From: Candidatus Wallbacteria bacterium
GTDB taxonomy: Bacteria > Muiribacteriota > UBA6191 > JACPRK01
NCBI GenBank assembly: GCA_016213845.1
Contig: JACQZN010000080.1
Span: forward strand, 37,872 to 101,871
DNA: 64,000 nt
Direction: 5' to 3'
In this document: positions 1-9,189 of the stretch, in pieces
Layout of the letters: each line of letters opens with the position of its first letter
How positions within the stretch are numbered: position 1 is the stretch's first letter
The notes under the pieces: model-generated
Told to the model about the DNA's origin: nothing
Database searches by the model: none
The model's input: only the letters and a program-made list of their open reading frames with translations
Position numbers and translations under genes: made by a program

Positions 1-1
1 G

Positions 2-1957
2 CTGGTGGCCGCGGCCCTCCACTTCGAGTTGCCGTGGTACCAGTGGCCCGTGCTCTATGCCATCTACTTCGTGCTCGAAGTGGCAGCGGGCCTGGCCGCG
101 GTCATCGCCTTCTTCGGCCTGGCGCAGGTGCTGTCGCTCGGCCACCTGGAGACGCTGCGGCTTCTGATAGGCTTTGCTTTGCCCTTCGCGGCGGGCGCGC
201 TCGTGTCAGCCAAGGAGCGGCTCCTGGCGCCTCGGGCCGTAGCGGAGGCCATGGCCCAGTGGGGCGGCCTGTTGGCTGCGACGCCGATAGCGTGGATGGT
301 CGGCGGGCTGGCCCCCGACCCGGGCGCGCTGGGCGGCTCCTGGCCCTGGCCGATGCCCGGCATGCTGGGCAGCTTCGCGGGGATGGCCGCAGCCGGGGCC
401 CTGGCCCACGCCGTGCTCACGCGGATGCAGGGCCTGGCCACCAGCCTGGTCCCGCGCGACGACGCCGGCGCTATCGACCCCGTCTGGCTACGGCTTCTCC
501 GCCGGACCTCGGGCGCGTGGACCGCTCTGGCCATCAAGGATCTGGCCATCATCCTGCGCCGCAGGGTCACCTTCATCACGGTCGTCCTGCTACCCCTCGG
601 AATCGTCGCGGTCAACGCCCTGACCGTCTCCGGAGGGGCCGCCGCCCGCCAAGGTCAGGCCGTCGAAGTCCTCACCATCACGACGATGCTGGTACCACTG
701 CTTTTTCTGCCCTACATGACGGCCGCGCAGTCACTCGGGCAGATCGAGTACGCGCGCATCCCGTTTCTCCAGGGCTTGCCCCTCTCGGCTCGCTCGCTCC
801 TGGAGGCGAAGGCCGCCTTCTGGACCTTGCCGATCTTTCTGCTCTGCGAGGCGGTCCACCTCACCTTTCTCCTGGCCTATGGCCGCTGGAACTTGCCGGC
901 TTTCCTGACACAGAGCTTCTGGCTATTCACGGCCGCCGCCCTGGTGACCATCCTGGCCGTGGCGACCGCGGCCCTGTTTCCCGTCTCGGAGAACGCGCTC
1001 TTCAAGCAGCAGGGCGCCACGCTCACGGCCGGGTCGCTCTTCTATCTGACGGGCAGCCTGGGCGCCATCGTGCCCATCTTCCCGCTGACTGCCGTCAACA
1101 AGCTGGTGCTGCTCGGCGTCACGGTGCTCTACGCGCACTTCGTCCTGGACCGCGCCGCCGAACGCATCGCCTACTTCGACGAGATCGAACTCGCCGCCGG
1201 CGTCCGGGGGCTCCGCTTTGGCGACGTCTTCATCGCCTACGACGCCTACATCTCCCTGTATCTCTTGACCAACATCGGCATCGCCTTCTTGACCGGCATC
1301 GGGGCGGCCGCCCAGCTCTTGCTCACGACGGTAGCACTCCTGCTCTCGCAGGCGGTGCTCGCGGGTCTGGCCAGGTCCTATCTTGGGCTCCACGGCCACT
1401 CCATCGCGGCGATCTGGACGGGCCGCTGGGGGACCGCGCCGGCGCTGGCCGCCGGGTTTGCGGCAGGCGCGCTCGCCTTCGCTCCGTTCGCGGGCCGGCA
1501 GGGGACCGCTGGCGCGGCGGCAGTGCTCGGGAACCTGCTGGACCCGTCGACCGGACCCGTGGCGTGGCTCTTCCTGACTGCCGCCCTGGCTACCGGTCCC
1601 GTGGCCGAAGAGCTCTTCTTCCGAGGGCTGTTGCTGCGGGCCCTGACCGCCGCGACCGGGCGGCCAGTGGCGGCGCTGGCCGTCTCGGCGGTGCTCTTTG
1701 CGGTGCCGCACTACATCACCAGTGGCGCCTTCCTGCCGGCGCTGGTGCTGGGCGGCGTCACGGCAGTGGCGTTTCTGGCTGGCGGCGGGCTCACGGGCGC
1801 CATCGCCGCGCATGTCGGTTTCAACGCGACGTCGCTGGCGACCGTGGCCCAGGGCTCCGTGGCCTTGCTGGCGGGAACAGGGCTGACCGCTGCTTGTCTC
1901 ACCGCGGTGGCGCTGGTCGGGCGCAGATTTACAAAGGCGGCCGGCGCCACTATATAA
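2..1957 (+). CDS. ABC-2 type permease fused to a CPBP (CAAX-type) intramembrane protease, 5' partial
   Basis: The reading frame is open to the left edge of the window, so the gene probably begins outside it; the first in-window start is GTG at 5. About 650 residues are visible. The first two thirds contain many hydrophobic segments and a cytoplasmic stretch (ALAIKDLAIILRRR), typical of ABC-2 exporter permeases. The last third carries the CPBP protease signatures EELFFRG (glutamate pair), FAVPHY and HVGFNA, which supply the family's metal-binding and catalytic residues within membrane helices. ABC-2 permease/CPBP fusions are a known architecture, loosely called NatB-like. The ATPase partner would lie upstream, outside the window. 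The stop codon overlaps the next start (TAATG). Export role is inferred; the CPBP domain call is strong. Confidence 0.85.
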   Translation: MVAAALHFELPWYQWPVLYAIYFVLEVAAGLAAVIAFFGLAQVLSLGHLETLRLLIGFALPFAAGALVSAKERLLAPRAVAEAMAQWGGLLAATPIAWMVGGLAPDPGALGGSWPWPMPGMLGSFAGMAAAGALAHAVLTRMQGLATSLVPRDDAGAIDPVWLRLLRRTSGAWTALAIKDLAIILRRRVTFITVVLLPLGIVAVNALTVSGGAAARQGQAVEVLTITTMLVPLLFLPYMTAAQSLGQIEYARIPFLQGLPLSARSLLEAKAAFWTLPIFLLCEAVHLTFLLAYGRWNLPAFLTQSFWLFTAAALVTILAVATAALFPVSENALFKQQGATLTAGSLFYLTGSLGAIVPIFPLTAVNKLVLLGVTVLYAHFVLDRAAERIAYFDEIELAAGVRGLRFGDVFIAYDAYISLYLLTNIGIAFLTGIGAAAQLLLTTVALLLSQAVLAGLARSYLGLHGHSIAAIWTGRWGTAPALAAGFAAGALAFAPFAGRQGTAGAAAVLGNLLDPSTGPVAWLFLTAALATGPVAEELFFRGLLLRALTAATGRPVAALAVSAVLFAVPHYITSGAFLPALVLGGVTAVAFLAGGGLTGAIAAHVGFNATSLATVAQGSVALLAGTGLTAACLTAVALVGRRFTKAAGATI

Positions 1958-1958
1958 T
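1928..1958 (+). promoter_or_regulatory. Sigma-70-like promoter at the start of the TPR lipoprotein gene
   Basis: TTTACA at 1928-1933 is followed after 17 bp by TATATA (1951-1956), or after 19 bp by TATAAT (1953-1958). The -10 overlaps the ATG at 1957. A transcript from this promoter would begin near 1963-1966, next to the in-frame GTG at 1966. The promoter lies inside the end of the upstream CDS. Confidence 0.45.
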
Positions 1959-3402
1959 GTTTGACGTGACGACACGAGCCACAGCTGGCCTCCTGAGGCG
2001 CGCCTTCTTCCTGGCGCTCTGCCTAAGCTCCGTCGGCCTGCAGGGGTGCGGCCTGGGCTGGCTCTACATGAGAATCGGCGATTCGCACCGCATTCACGGC
2101 GCCAAGATCCTCGAGTACGACACGACGGCGGACCGCTTCCGCAAGGCCCAGGAGTCCTACAAGCGGGCGCTGCAGTACTACCAGGATTCTCTGCTCTACG
2201 ACCAGGTCGGAAACCTCGACCTCTACCACAAGTACGGCTTCACCTACCTGCAGCTGAGCCCTCCGGACCTCGACAACGCGCGTAAGCAGTTCGAAGAGGG
2301 CTTGAAGGTCAAGCGAGAGAAGGCCGACAAGGCGGGCACCACCGACACGCTGGCGACGACCGCCGACGAGGACTACTCGCAGATGAATGCCGGGATGGGC
2401 ACGGTCGTCTTCTGGACCGCCATCGCGACCAAGCAGGAGGAGAAGCTCGAGGAGGCCCTCAAGTACTACGCCTCCTCCGAGGCCACCAGCACGCATGTCA
2501 CGGCCAAGCATGGCGGCTTCTTCGACAAGGCGATGGACTGGATGAATCTGCGGGAGTTTTTGACTCCGGTGCCCGCAAGGGTGCTGGCGGCCCGCGTCCA
2601 CCTGTACCGGGCGAGGAAGCTCCAGGAGCGCGGCCATGCGGACAGGGCCAAGACCGACCTCAACAACGCCAAGGAGGCCATCGAGGATGCGCTGATCAAC
2701 TTCCCCGACGACCCCCGCGCGCTCGCCGAACAGGCCAGGATGCACTACCTCAAGGGCGAGTTCGAGGCCTGCGTGAAGGTCCTCAAGGATCTCTCCGGCA
2801 AGCGCTCCTACGCCGACGAGGTCGAGAACAGCCTGCTCCGGGCGCGAGCCCTCGTGGAGCTGGGCAAGCCCGACGACGCCATCGCCATCTTTACCGAGAT
2901 CCACGATCGCTTCGCCTCGCTCGGCGCCTCCGGCGACTCGGAGGAGGACAAGAGCAAGACCCTGACGAGCGCCATCAAGAAGCGAAACGCCAACGTCAAG
3001 GAGACCCAGGACAAGAGCGTCGAGGCTGCCAGCGAACCCGTCGAGCGGGACCCCTCCAACATCCAGTCCGTCATCGGGCGTGCCCACGCCTTCGCCGCCA
3101 AGGGCGAACTGCAAAGCGCCACCGCCGACGTCGAGTACGTCCTGCGCCTCGATCCCAAGGACCCGAGGCTCTTCTTGGAGGCCGGCAAGGCCTTCATGAC
3201 CCTCAAGAACTACGACAGCGCCATCAGCCGTCTCCTGGCGGGCTACTACATCGACACCAAGGACATCGCCATCAACTACTGGCTCGGCAAGGCTTACGAG
3301 GCCTCCGGCAAGAAGGACGAGATGCGGGACTGTTTCCGCCGCGTCTTCAACCTCGACCCCACCAGTAGCTTCGCCAAGGAAGTCCAGGTCCACCTCAAGT
3401 AG
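1957..3402 (+). CDS. TPR-repeat lipoprotein
   Basis: Predicted protein of 481 residues from ATG 1957. The N-terminus is a lipoprotein signal: basic residues, a hydrophobic stretch (AFFLALCLSSVG) and a lipobox ending LQGC, so it is probably anchored in a membrane facing the periplasm. The mature part is rich in helix-pair repeats with TPR spacing, for example FRKAQESYKRALQYYQDSL and, at the C-terminus, INYWLGKAYEASGKKDEMRDCFRR. TPR proteins scaffold other proteins; no enzyme motif is visible. The ATG overlaps the upstream stop and also a -10-like TATAAT, so GTG at 1966 (codon 4) may be the real, leaderless start. The specific function is unknown. Confidence 0.85.
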   Translation: MFDVTTRATAGLLRRAFFLALCLSSVGLQGCGLGWLYMRIGDSHRIHGAKILEYDTTADRFRKAQESYKRALQYYQDSLLYDQVGNLDLYHKYGFTYLQLSPPDLDNARKQFEEGLKVKREKADKAGTTDTLATTADEDYSQMNAGMGTVVFWTAIATKQEEKLEEALKYYASSEATSTHVTAKHGGFFDKAMDWMNLREFLTPVPARVLAARVHLYRARKLQERGHADRAKTDLNNAKEAIEDALINFPDDPRALAEQARMHYLKGEFEACVKVLKDLSGKRSYADEVENSLLRARALVELGKPDDAIAIFTEIHDRFASLGASGDSEEDKSKTLTSAIKKRNANVKETQDKSVEAASEPVERDPSNIQSVIGRAHAFAAKGELQSATADVEYVLRLDPKDPRLFLEAGKAFMTLKNYDSAISRLLAGYYIDTKDIAINYWLGKAYEASGKKDEMRDCFRRVFNLDPTSSFAKEVQVHLK

Positions 3403-3461
3403 GGGACACGCGCCTCATCTAAGAGGCTTCGCTTACCGAAAGTAGGTAGCGGAGTGTCCTC

Positions 3462-5420
3462 ATGATGCAGCGACGTCTATCTTTCGGGTCTTTCCTCTCG
3501 GGCCTCGCCCTGCTTCCCCTGGTGCTGTGGGGGTGCGGCGGAGACTCCGACATCCGCAGCATCGTCGATCTGCAGGCGCCCGCCGTCGTCAAAAACGTCC
3601 GAGCCCTGCCCGCCGACAGCCGCATCCGTCTCCTCTGGACGGCCAACCGCGAGCCCGACCTGGTCGGCTACAACATCTACCGGAGCGACAACTCCTCCGG
3701 CAGCTTCCGGCTCATCGGCGCAACCGGTACCAGCCAGGCGCCCTTCTTCCAGGACGAGGGGCCCGATACCAACGGCGACGGCCTCCCCGACGGCCTCATC
3801 AACAACACGCGCTTCTTCTACAAGATCACTGCCTTCGACCGCGACGGCCGCGAGGCCGCGATCGACCTCTCACCCGCAGTGGGCGCCGTGCCGGGCAGCC
3901 TTCCGGTCGGCCAGGCCGACCTCGAGGTGGTCAACGTGCGCGGCTACGGCGGCAGCAAGAGCATCATCATCGCCTGGGACTTGAACCTCTCCAGCCTCGT
4001 CTTCGGCTACGAGGTCTTCCGCAGCCAGGTCGGCACCAACGCCGGCTTTCAGTTTGCCGGAATCGTCCCCCAGGGAATCGCAAGCTTCAGCGACGTCGGC
4101 CTCTCCAACGACACCGAGTACCTCTACCAGGTCGTTCCGGTCACCCGCGACCTGCTCGAGGGCCGCCGCACCCAGAGCCGGCCGCTGCGGGTCCAGGACG
4201 GCGACCCGACCGTCCCCAAGCCCCCGGGCAGCGACCCCGGCAACGGCGCGCTCATCGCCACCCAGACCTCCTCCGGCATCAAGCTCACGTTCGGCCGGCC
4301 CACGCAGAACACCGACGGCACGCTCATCCTGCAGACCGGCGGCGTCGACGACCTGGTCGGCGGCGGCTTCATCATCTTCCGGGGCAAGAACGCCCAGGGC
4401 AGCTACTTGCCCGTCGGGATCATCGAGAACATCGGCAACGAGATCTCCTTCAACTTCACTGACGGCAACGGCACCGCCCCCGACTTCTATTACGTGGAGG
4501 CGTTCGATAGCTCCGGCAATCGCAGCGCGGCCTCCGACATCGTCAGCGTTGCCAGCTTCGTCCCCAACGCCCCGCAGGGGGTCGACGCCTTCGCAGGCAA
4601 CACCTTCGGCAGCGTCATCGTCACCTGGCGCCTCTCCGCCCAGGCCGTCGATGGCTATCGCGTCTACAGGAGCGAGGAGCGCGACCGCGGCTTCCGCGAG
4701 ATCAGCGGCCTGCTCGCCAACACGATCAACACCTACACCGACACGAACCTCAACGTCCCCGGCAAGACCTTCTATTACAAGGTCGCCAGCGAGGCCAACG
4801 GCATCCTCGGAAACCCGTCCCCTCCGGCCTCCGCAACGCCGGGCCCCGACTCGGGCATCTTCTACCTCAACGCCGAAGACGCGGCTGTCGTCGGCATCTC
4901 CAACGCGGCCGACTTCGCCCAGGCCAACGGCGGCGGCATCATCCGGCAAGCTTTCCCATCGCCCTTCTTCGGCAACGGCGTGCTCCTCATTCGCCCATCC
5001 GCTACCGCCGTCACAGGCATCGCGTTCGTCACCCTGCAGTGGCAGCAGGAGATCGACGCCACGGGCTTCACGCCCCAGCAGATCTTCCGCAATTACGACG
5101 TCTTCCTGGTCAGCGCCCGCAACAGCTCCAGCGGAATCTTCGACCTGGCGCTCGACGCGCCGGTTGCAGGCGCCAACGCGCTCGGCCCCGAGCTGACTCT
5201 GACCGGCAAAGACTTCTTCACGCAGAACTTCGGCTTCCCGCCAGCACCGACCATGGAGCGCGTCGGCAGCGTCAGCTTCAGCGACCAGGGTCCCGGCCTG
5301 CCGAACCCGGGTGTTGCTGAAACGCTGCAGCTTGGCCTGCGCTACCAGGGCTTCAACCCGGCCATCGCCCGCGGTCGGGGCGAACTGCTCCTGGACGCCG
5401 TCATCCTCGTCCGCCGGTAG
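3462..5420 (+). CDS. Lipoprotein with fibronectin type III-like repeats
   Basis: Predicted protein of 652 residues. Signal peptide MMQRRLSFGSFLSGLALLPLV ends in lipobox LWGC. At least three fibronectin type III-like modules follow. Their signature is seen in IRLLWTANREPDLVGYNIYRS, IIIAWDLNLSSLVFGYEVFRS and VIVTWRLSAQAVDGYRVYRS, each with the W, then the GY-x-(I/V)-(Y/F)-R-S strand. The C-terminal 180 residues form a separate beta-rich region with no motif I recognise. It lies 59 bp downstream of the TPR lipoprotein and upstream of a membrane coiled-coil protein, probably in the same operon. Surface attachment or matrix binding is plausible but inferred. Confidence 0.85.
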   Translation: MMQRRLSFGSFLSGLALLPLVLWGCGGDSDIRSIVDLQAPAVVKNVRALPADSRIRLLWTANREPDLVGYNIYRSDNSSGSFRLIGATGTSQAPFFQDEGPDTNGDGLPDGLINNTRFFYKITAFDRDGREAAIDLSPAVGAVPGSLPVGQADLEVVNVRGYGGSKSIIIAWDLNLSSLVFGYEVFRSQVGTNAGFQFAGIVPQGIASFSDVGLSNDTEYLYQVVPVTRDLLEGRRTQSRPLRVQDGDPTVPKPPGSDPGNGALIATQTSSGIKLTFGRPTQNTDGTLILQTGGVDDLVGGGFIIFRGKNAQGSYLPVGIIENIGNEISFNFTDGNGTAPDFYYVEAFDSSGNRSAASDIVSVASFVPNAPQGVDAFAGNTFGSVIVTWRLSAQAVDGYRVYRSEERDRGFREISGLLANTINTYTDTNLNVPGKTFYYKVASEANGILGNPSPPASATPGPDSGIFYLNAEDAAVVGISNAADFAQANGGGIIRQAFPSPFFGNGVLLIRPSATAVTGIAFVTLQWQQEIDATGFTPQQIFRNYDVFLVSARNSSSGIFDLALDAPVAGANALGPELTLTGKDFFTQNFGFPPAPTMERVGSVSFSDQGPGLPNPGVAETLQLGLRYQGFNPAIARGRGELLLDAVILVRR

Positions 5421-5474
5421 CCCTGCTGCGGCAATCCGCTTGTCCCATCTCGCTGCCTCGAAAGGAGCGGCGAC

Positions 5475-6236
5475 ATGCGAGACTTCGTCTGGACGGCCAT
5501 TCTTCTCGCCCTGGTGGCGGCCCTGGTCGGCGTCTTCTACCTGAAGGTGAGCCTCGACGTCCTGGCGACCATCGCGATGGGCGCCCTCTGTCTTGCGTGG
5601 CTCTTCGTGCTGGTCACGCTGCCGTGGAACCTGCACTTCGAGGCCAAGAGGCTGCTGTTCGAAATGCAGCGCTCACGCGAGCGTGGAATCGCCGTCAACG
5701 CCGACCGCGAGGCCTACGCCATCTGGGTGCGCAACCGCATGTTCTGGGTCTCGATCGGAGCCCACGTCGCTTCGGCGGCGATCATGGCGGTCGTCACCTG
5801 GCTTCGCGGTGGCGAAGTCGGCTACTACTTTGCCGGCTTCTACCTGCTCAGCAGCCTCTTCCGGCCTGGATTCGAGCTCTACGGATTCCTGCGCCAGCGC
5901 CTGGGCGAGCTGATGCAGGAGGTCAAGTACCCCAGAGAGGACGTCTTGAAGCTGCGCGCCGACGTCCACGAGCTCAAGAGCCGCACCGAGCGTCACGAGG
6001 ACCAGCTCGACGAGATCCGAAAGGAGATCGGCAAGCTCGGTTCACGCTTGGAAAGCAAGCTGGGCGAGACCAGGGAAGAGATGCGCGGCCGCCACGCCGG
6101 CCTGGAGCGACGCCTGGAGGCGGTCTCGCGCAAGTTCGAGGAGACGGTCGATCAATTGACCGACAATCAGGAGATCATCACGGGCGTGAAGGCCTTCCTG
6201 CGCCTGCTGGCCACTGAAAATCGCGCCGCTAGCTGA
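5475..6236 (+). CDS. Membrane protein with C-terminal coiled coil
   Basis: Predicted protein of 253 residues. A good ribosome binding site (AAAGGAG) precedes ATG 5475. There are four hydrophobic segments: roughly residues 5-23, 29-51, 88-110 and 114-130. From about residue 145 to 250 a charged heptad-like region (LKLRADVHELKSRTERHEDQLDEI and following) predicts a long coiled coil on the side opposite the membrane. I do not recognise a family. The position behind two lipoproteins suggests a shared envelope role, with the coiled coil as an oligomerisation or bridging element. Confidence 0.8.
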   Translation: MRDFVWTAILLALVAALVGVFYLKVSLDVLATIAMGALCLAWLFVLVTLPWNLHFEAKRLLFEMQRSRERGIAVNADREAYAIWVRNRMFWVSIGAHVASAAIMAVVTWLRGGEVGYYFAGFYLLSSLFRPGFELYGFLRQRLGELMQEVKYPREDVLKLRADVHELKSRTERHEDQLDEIRKEIGKLGSRLESKLGETREEMRGRHAGLERRLEAVSRKFEETVDQLTDNQEIITGVKAFLRLLATENRAAS

Positions 6237-6280
6237 ACTCCGCCCAAACTCCAAGGCGACCGGTGCATAGTGATGGGTCG

Positions 6281-7483
6281 ATGCAATCCCACGCGCGCCT
6301 GCTCACCGGCCTCTTCCTGCTGCAGCTAGCGACTGTGCTCACGGTGCCCGCCGCCGCCGCCGACCTCCGGAAGCACAAGTTTCCGGGGGCCGAGCGGCTC
6401 AGGGTGCGCGGGGTCGCCACCGTCTATGACGCGGCCGGCCAGCCGAAATCGGGCCGCGACCTCGTCATCCCCGGGGACGTCCTCTACGCTGACCACGCCG
6501 CCGGCGGCGCGCCGGCCGTCGAGCCAGAGACCAGCCGCTATGCCAGGATAGCGGCCCACTGGGCACCCGTGGTCCTCCAGGACACCGACGACACAAACAC
6601 CGCCGCCGACTGGCTCACGCCGGTCGACTACGACGGCGACTGGAACACGCGCAACAACTGGGAAAACCTGGAGCGCTGGCGCTCGCCGGTCCTGAAGTCA
6701 CTGGCACAGTCGGCGGTCGCCTACTGGTGGGTGGTAGAGACGCCCACGCACTGGTTTGTCGGCTACGCCTTTTACCATCCCCGCGACTGGGACGACTCCC
6801 ATGGCCTTCGCGGGCTGGCCAAAACGCTCGTCTACGACCCGATCCAGTCCCTGCGCGGCAAGGGCGACGGCGAGCACGAGAACGACCTGGAGGGCGCGCT
6901 GCTGACCGTCCGCAAGGAAGGCGGCACCTGGGGCAGGCTCGAGTTGATGGACACGCAGGCGCACAACCACTTCTGGCAGTACGGGCCCAAGGGAGTGAAC
7001 CGGTCCATCGAGTCCGACGGCAAGAAGCGCGAGACCATCGACGCCGAGATCGCGATGGACGCCGGGCGGCCCTGCGTCTTCATCGAGGCCAAGGGGCACG
7101 GCAACTACGGCTCGCGCTCCAAGACCAAGTTCGACGGCAAGAAGGGAGATGGCACCGTCTATGAGTACGCCTCGGACGGACGCGCCAGCGCGGGCCGCCA
7201 GGACTACGCTCTGGTGCCGATGAGCCTCCTCTGGGAGAGCTGGAAGCGCGCCCCGGGCCACCGGAGCGAGACCTGGAGCCAGAAGGCCGGCCGGGCCGCC
7301 TTCGCGGGCGACAGCCACACCCCGGACGCCGCCAACCCGCCCTGGGCCTGGGTCGACACCGACTACCCCGCCTGGGTGAACGACTGCTTCTTCGCCAACC
7401 CGGCCCGCTTCGTCGCCTGGCGCTTCGAGAACGCCGCCGGAAAGGCCATCTCCACGATCGTCACGGGCCGCTCCTGGCGCTGA
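6281..7483 (+). CDS. Secreted protein of unknown function, possibly Vps62/NPP1-like
   Basis: About 400 residues. ATG 6281 gives a clean signal peptide (MQSHARLLTGLFLLQLATVLTVPAAAA); a GTG at 6263 in the same frame would add six residues. The mature protein contains HWAPVVLQDTDDTN, YAFYHPRDWDD and GEHENDLEGALL. The pattern of aromatic strands and an H-E-x-D-x-E cluster recalls the Vps62/NPP1 type of domain, where similar acidic/His clusters bind metal, but this resemblance is by eye and weak. No lipobox or C-terminal anchor is seen, so it is likely periplasmic or secreted. Confidence 0.75.
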   Translation: MQSHARLLTGLFLLQLATVLTVPAAAADLRKHKFPGAERLRVRGVATVYDAAGQPKSGRDLVIPGDVLYADHAAGGAPAVEPETSRYARIAAHWAPVVLQDTDDTNTAADWLTPVDYDGDWNTRNNWENLERWRSPVLKSLAQSAVAYWWVVETPTHWFVGYAFYHPRDWDDSHGLRGLAKTLVYDPIQSLRGKGDGEHENDLEGALLTVRKEGGTWGRLELMDTQAHNHFWQYGPKGVNRSIESDGKKRETIDAEIAMDAGRPCVFIEAKGHGNYGSRSKTKFDGKKGDGTVYEYASDGRASAGRQDYALVPMSLLWESWKRAPGHRSETWSQKAGRAAFAGDSHTPDAANPPWAWVDTDYPAWVNDCFFANPARFVAWRFENAAGKAISTIVTGRSWR

Positions 7484-7539
7484 AGCTGGCGCCCTGCGCC
7501 CTCTCGTAGTAGAATTCGCCCCTCCGCAGGAGGGCGAAC

Positions 7540-8187
7540 TTGCCGACGCGGCTCACCGTCAACGAGATCTTCTTCAGCATCCAGGGCGAATCCTCACGCA
7601 TGGGCATGCCGTGCGTCTTCGTCCGCCTGACGGGCTGCGACCTGCGCTGCTCCTGGTGCGACACCGAGTACGCTTTCCATGAAGGCCGCAAGCTCACGGT
7701 GGACGAGATCCTGGCGGCCGTCGAGCGCCACCCCTGCGAGCTGGTTGAGCTCACCGGCGGTGAGCCGCTTCTGCAGCCCGGCTCTCTGGAACTGATGCGC
7801 GCGCTGGCCGATCGGGGCAAGCAGGTGCTGCTCGAAACCGGCGGCCACGTCGACATCTCCGGTGTCGACCCGCGCGTCGTTCGGATCGTCGACGTCAAAT
7901 GCCCCGCGAGCGGCGAATGCGCTCAGAACCGCTACCCGAACCTCGCCGTCCTCACGGCCGCCGACGAGGTCAAGTTCGTCATCGCCGACCGCGCGGACTT
8001 CGACTGGGCCGCCGCATGCGTCCGCGAGCGGCTCGGCGGCTTCGCCGGCAGCGTCCTCTTCTCCCCAGTCCACGGCCGGCTGGCGCCCTCCGAGCTGGCA
8101 GCCTGGGTGCTCGAATCCGGCCTGCGCGTGAGGCTCCAGCTGCAGCTCCACAAACACATCTGGGGGCCCGACGTCCGAGGAGTGTGA
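7540..8187 (+). CDS. queE: 7-carboxy-7-deazaguanine synthase (radical SAM)
   Basis: Predicted protein of 215 residues. QueE converts 6-carboxytetrahydropterin to 7-carboxy-7-deazaguanine in the queuosine/7-deazapurine pathway in the cytosol. Residues C33, C37 and C40 form the CX3CX2C motif that holds the 4Fe-4S cluster; the N-terminal [13 protein letters not shown] and the LTGGEPLLQ motif are typical of the family. The start is TTG 7540, chosen because AGGAGGG lies just upstream. A TAGAAT -10-like box at 7510-7515 lacks a clear -35. queC follows after 7 bp, so the two are co-transcribed. queD and queF are not in the window. Confidence 0.95.
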   Translation: MPTRLTVNEIFFSIQGESSRMGMPCVFVRLTGCDLRCSWCDTEYAFHEGRKLTVDEILAAVERHPCELVELTGGEPLLQPGSLELMRALADRGKQVLLETGGHVDISGVDPRVVRIVDVKCPASGECAQNRYPNLAVLTAADEVKFVIADRADFDWAAACVRERLGGFAGSVLFSPVHGRLAPSELAAWVLESGLRVRLQLQLHKHIWGPDVRGV

Positions 8188-8194
8188 ACCCGGG

Positions 8195-8905
8195 ATGATC
8201 GATCAGAAGAGAGCCGTCGTGCTCCTCAGCGGAGGAGTCGACTCCACGACTTGCCTGGCGATGGCGCGCGAGTCGGGCTTCGCCTGCCATGCTTTGAGCT
8301 TCAGCTACGGCCAGCGGCACCGCATCGAGATCGAGCGCGCCCGAGCCGTCGCCCGCGCGCACGGCGCCCTGGAGCACGTCGTCGCCGCCTTCGACCTGCG
8401 CACCTTCGGCGGCAGCGCCCTCACGGCCGACCTGGGTGTCCCCAAGGATCGCGAAACCGCCGAAATGGCCGCCGGCATCCCCGTCACCTACGTCCCGGCC
8501 CGCAACACCATCTTCCTGTCCTTTGCCCTGGCCTGGGCCGAGGTCCTCCGGGCGCAGGACATCTTCATCGGTGTCAACGCCATCGACTACAGCGGATACC
8601 CCGACTGCCGCCCCGAGTACATCGCCGCTTTCGAGACCATGGCGAACCTGGCCACGCGCGAGGGCGTCGAGGGCAGGAGCCGCTATACCATCCACACTCC
8701 GTTGATCCGGATGACCAAGGCCGACATCATCCGCAAGGGGCTCGGGCTGGGGGTCGATTTCTCGCTCACCCATAGCTGCTACGATCCGTCGGCCTCCGGC
8801 CTGGCCTGCGGACGCTGCGACAGCTGCAAGCTTCGCCTGAAGGGCTTCAGAGACGCCGGGGTCCCCGACCCGATCGCCTACGACCCCCCGTTGCCCGCGG
8901 CCTGA
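8195..8905 (+). CDS. queC: 7-cyano-7-deazaguanine synthase
   Basis: Predicted protein of 236 residues. QueC uses ATP and ammonia to turn carboxydeazaguanine into preQ0, the step after QueE. The PP-loop SGGVDS lies at residues 12-17. Near the C-terminus the family's zinc-binding cysteines are present (CYDPS, then CGRCDSC). Length is normal for the family. It sits 7 bp behind queE, so the pair makes preQ0 from the pterin precursor. The next feature downstream is a tRNA gene on the opposite strand. Confidence 0.96.
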   Translation: MIDQKRAVVLLSGGVDSTTCLAMARESGFACHALSFSYGQRHRIEIERARAVARAHGALEHVVAAFDLRTFGGSALTADLGVPKDRETAEMAAGIPVTYVPARNTIFLSFALAWAEVLRAQDIFIGVNAIDYSGYPDCRPEYIAAFETMANLATREGVEGRSRYTIHTPLIRMTKADIIRKGLGLGVDFSLTHSCYDPSASGLACGRCDSCKLRLKGFRDAGVPDPIAYDPPLPAA

Positions 8906-8916
8906 GAGTGCGCGGC

Positions 8917-8950
8917 AAAGGACGAAAGCGGACCTTTCGGCCCGCTTCCG
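8917..8950 (-). terminator. Terminator-like hairpin downstream of tRNA-Ala
   Basis: On the minus strand a 9-bp stem (CGGAAGCGG pairing with CCGCTTTCG, one G-U pair) with a 10-nt loop is followed by TCCTTT. It lies directly 3' of the tRNA-Ala gene and at the end of queC on the other strand. Confidence 0.55.
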
Positions 8951-8954
8951 ATGC

Positions 8955-9030
<76 letters not shown>

Positions 9031-9044
9031 ACGTCAGGGCACCA

Positions 9045-9073
9045 AGTCTAGCACGACTTCGCCGCCAAGTAAA
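9045..9073 (-). promoter_or_regulatory. Sigma-70-like promoter of tRNA-Ala
   Basis: On the minus strand TTTACT (9068-9073), a 17-bp spacer, then TAGACT (9045-9050). It is placed 15 nt upstream of the tRNA 5' end and matches the layout of the tRNA-Arg promoter in this window. Confidence 0.6.
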
Positions 9074-9189
9074 TGCAGCGGTGGGCGGCGAGCTCGACCA
9101 CGCAACCCGGCGCCCTCAGCGCCAGTAGGAATCATGCGGAGGGCCGGTTGTCCGCCGGCCGGCTCCGGCTTCGAGAGAGGAAATCCACG

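Noticed and set aside
34..1956. Extended N-terminus of the TPR lipoprotein frame
   Set aside because: This portion overlaps the permease/CPBP gene in another frame and looks like shadow sequence (Arg/Pro/Gly-rich). The lipoprotein signal peptide starts at 1957-1966.
3870..5636. 588-codon antisense open frame over the fibronectin-type lipoprotein
   Set aside because: The plus-strand gene has a lipoprotein signal and domain repeats; the antisense frame has no recognisable motif and a Gly/Ala/Asp-rich composition typical of shadows.
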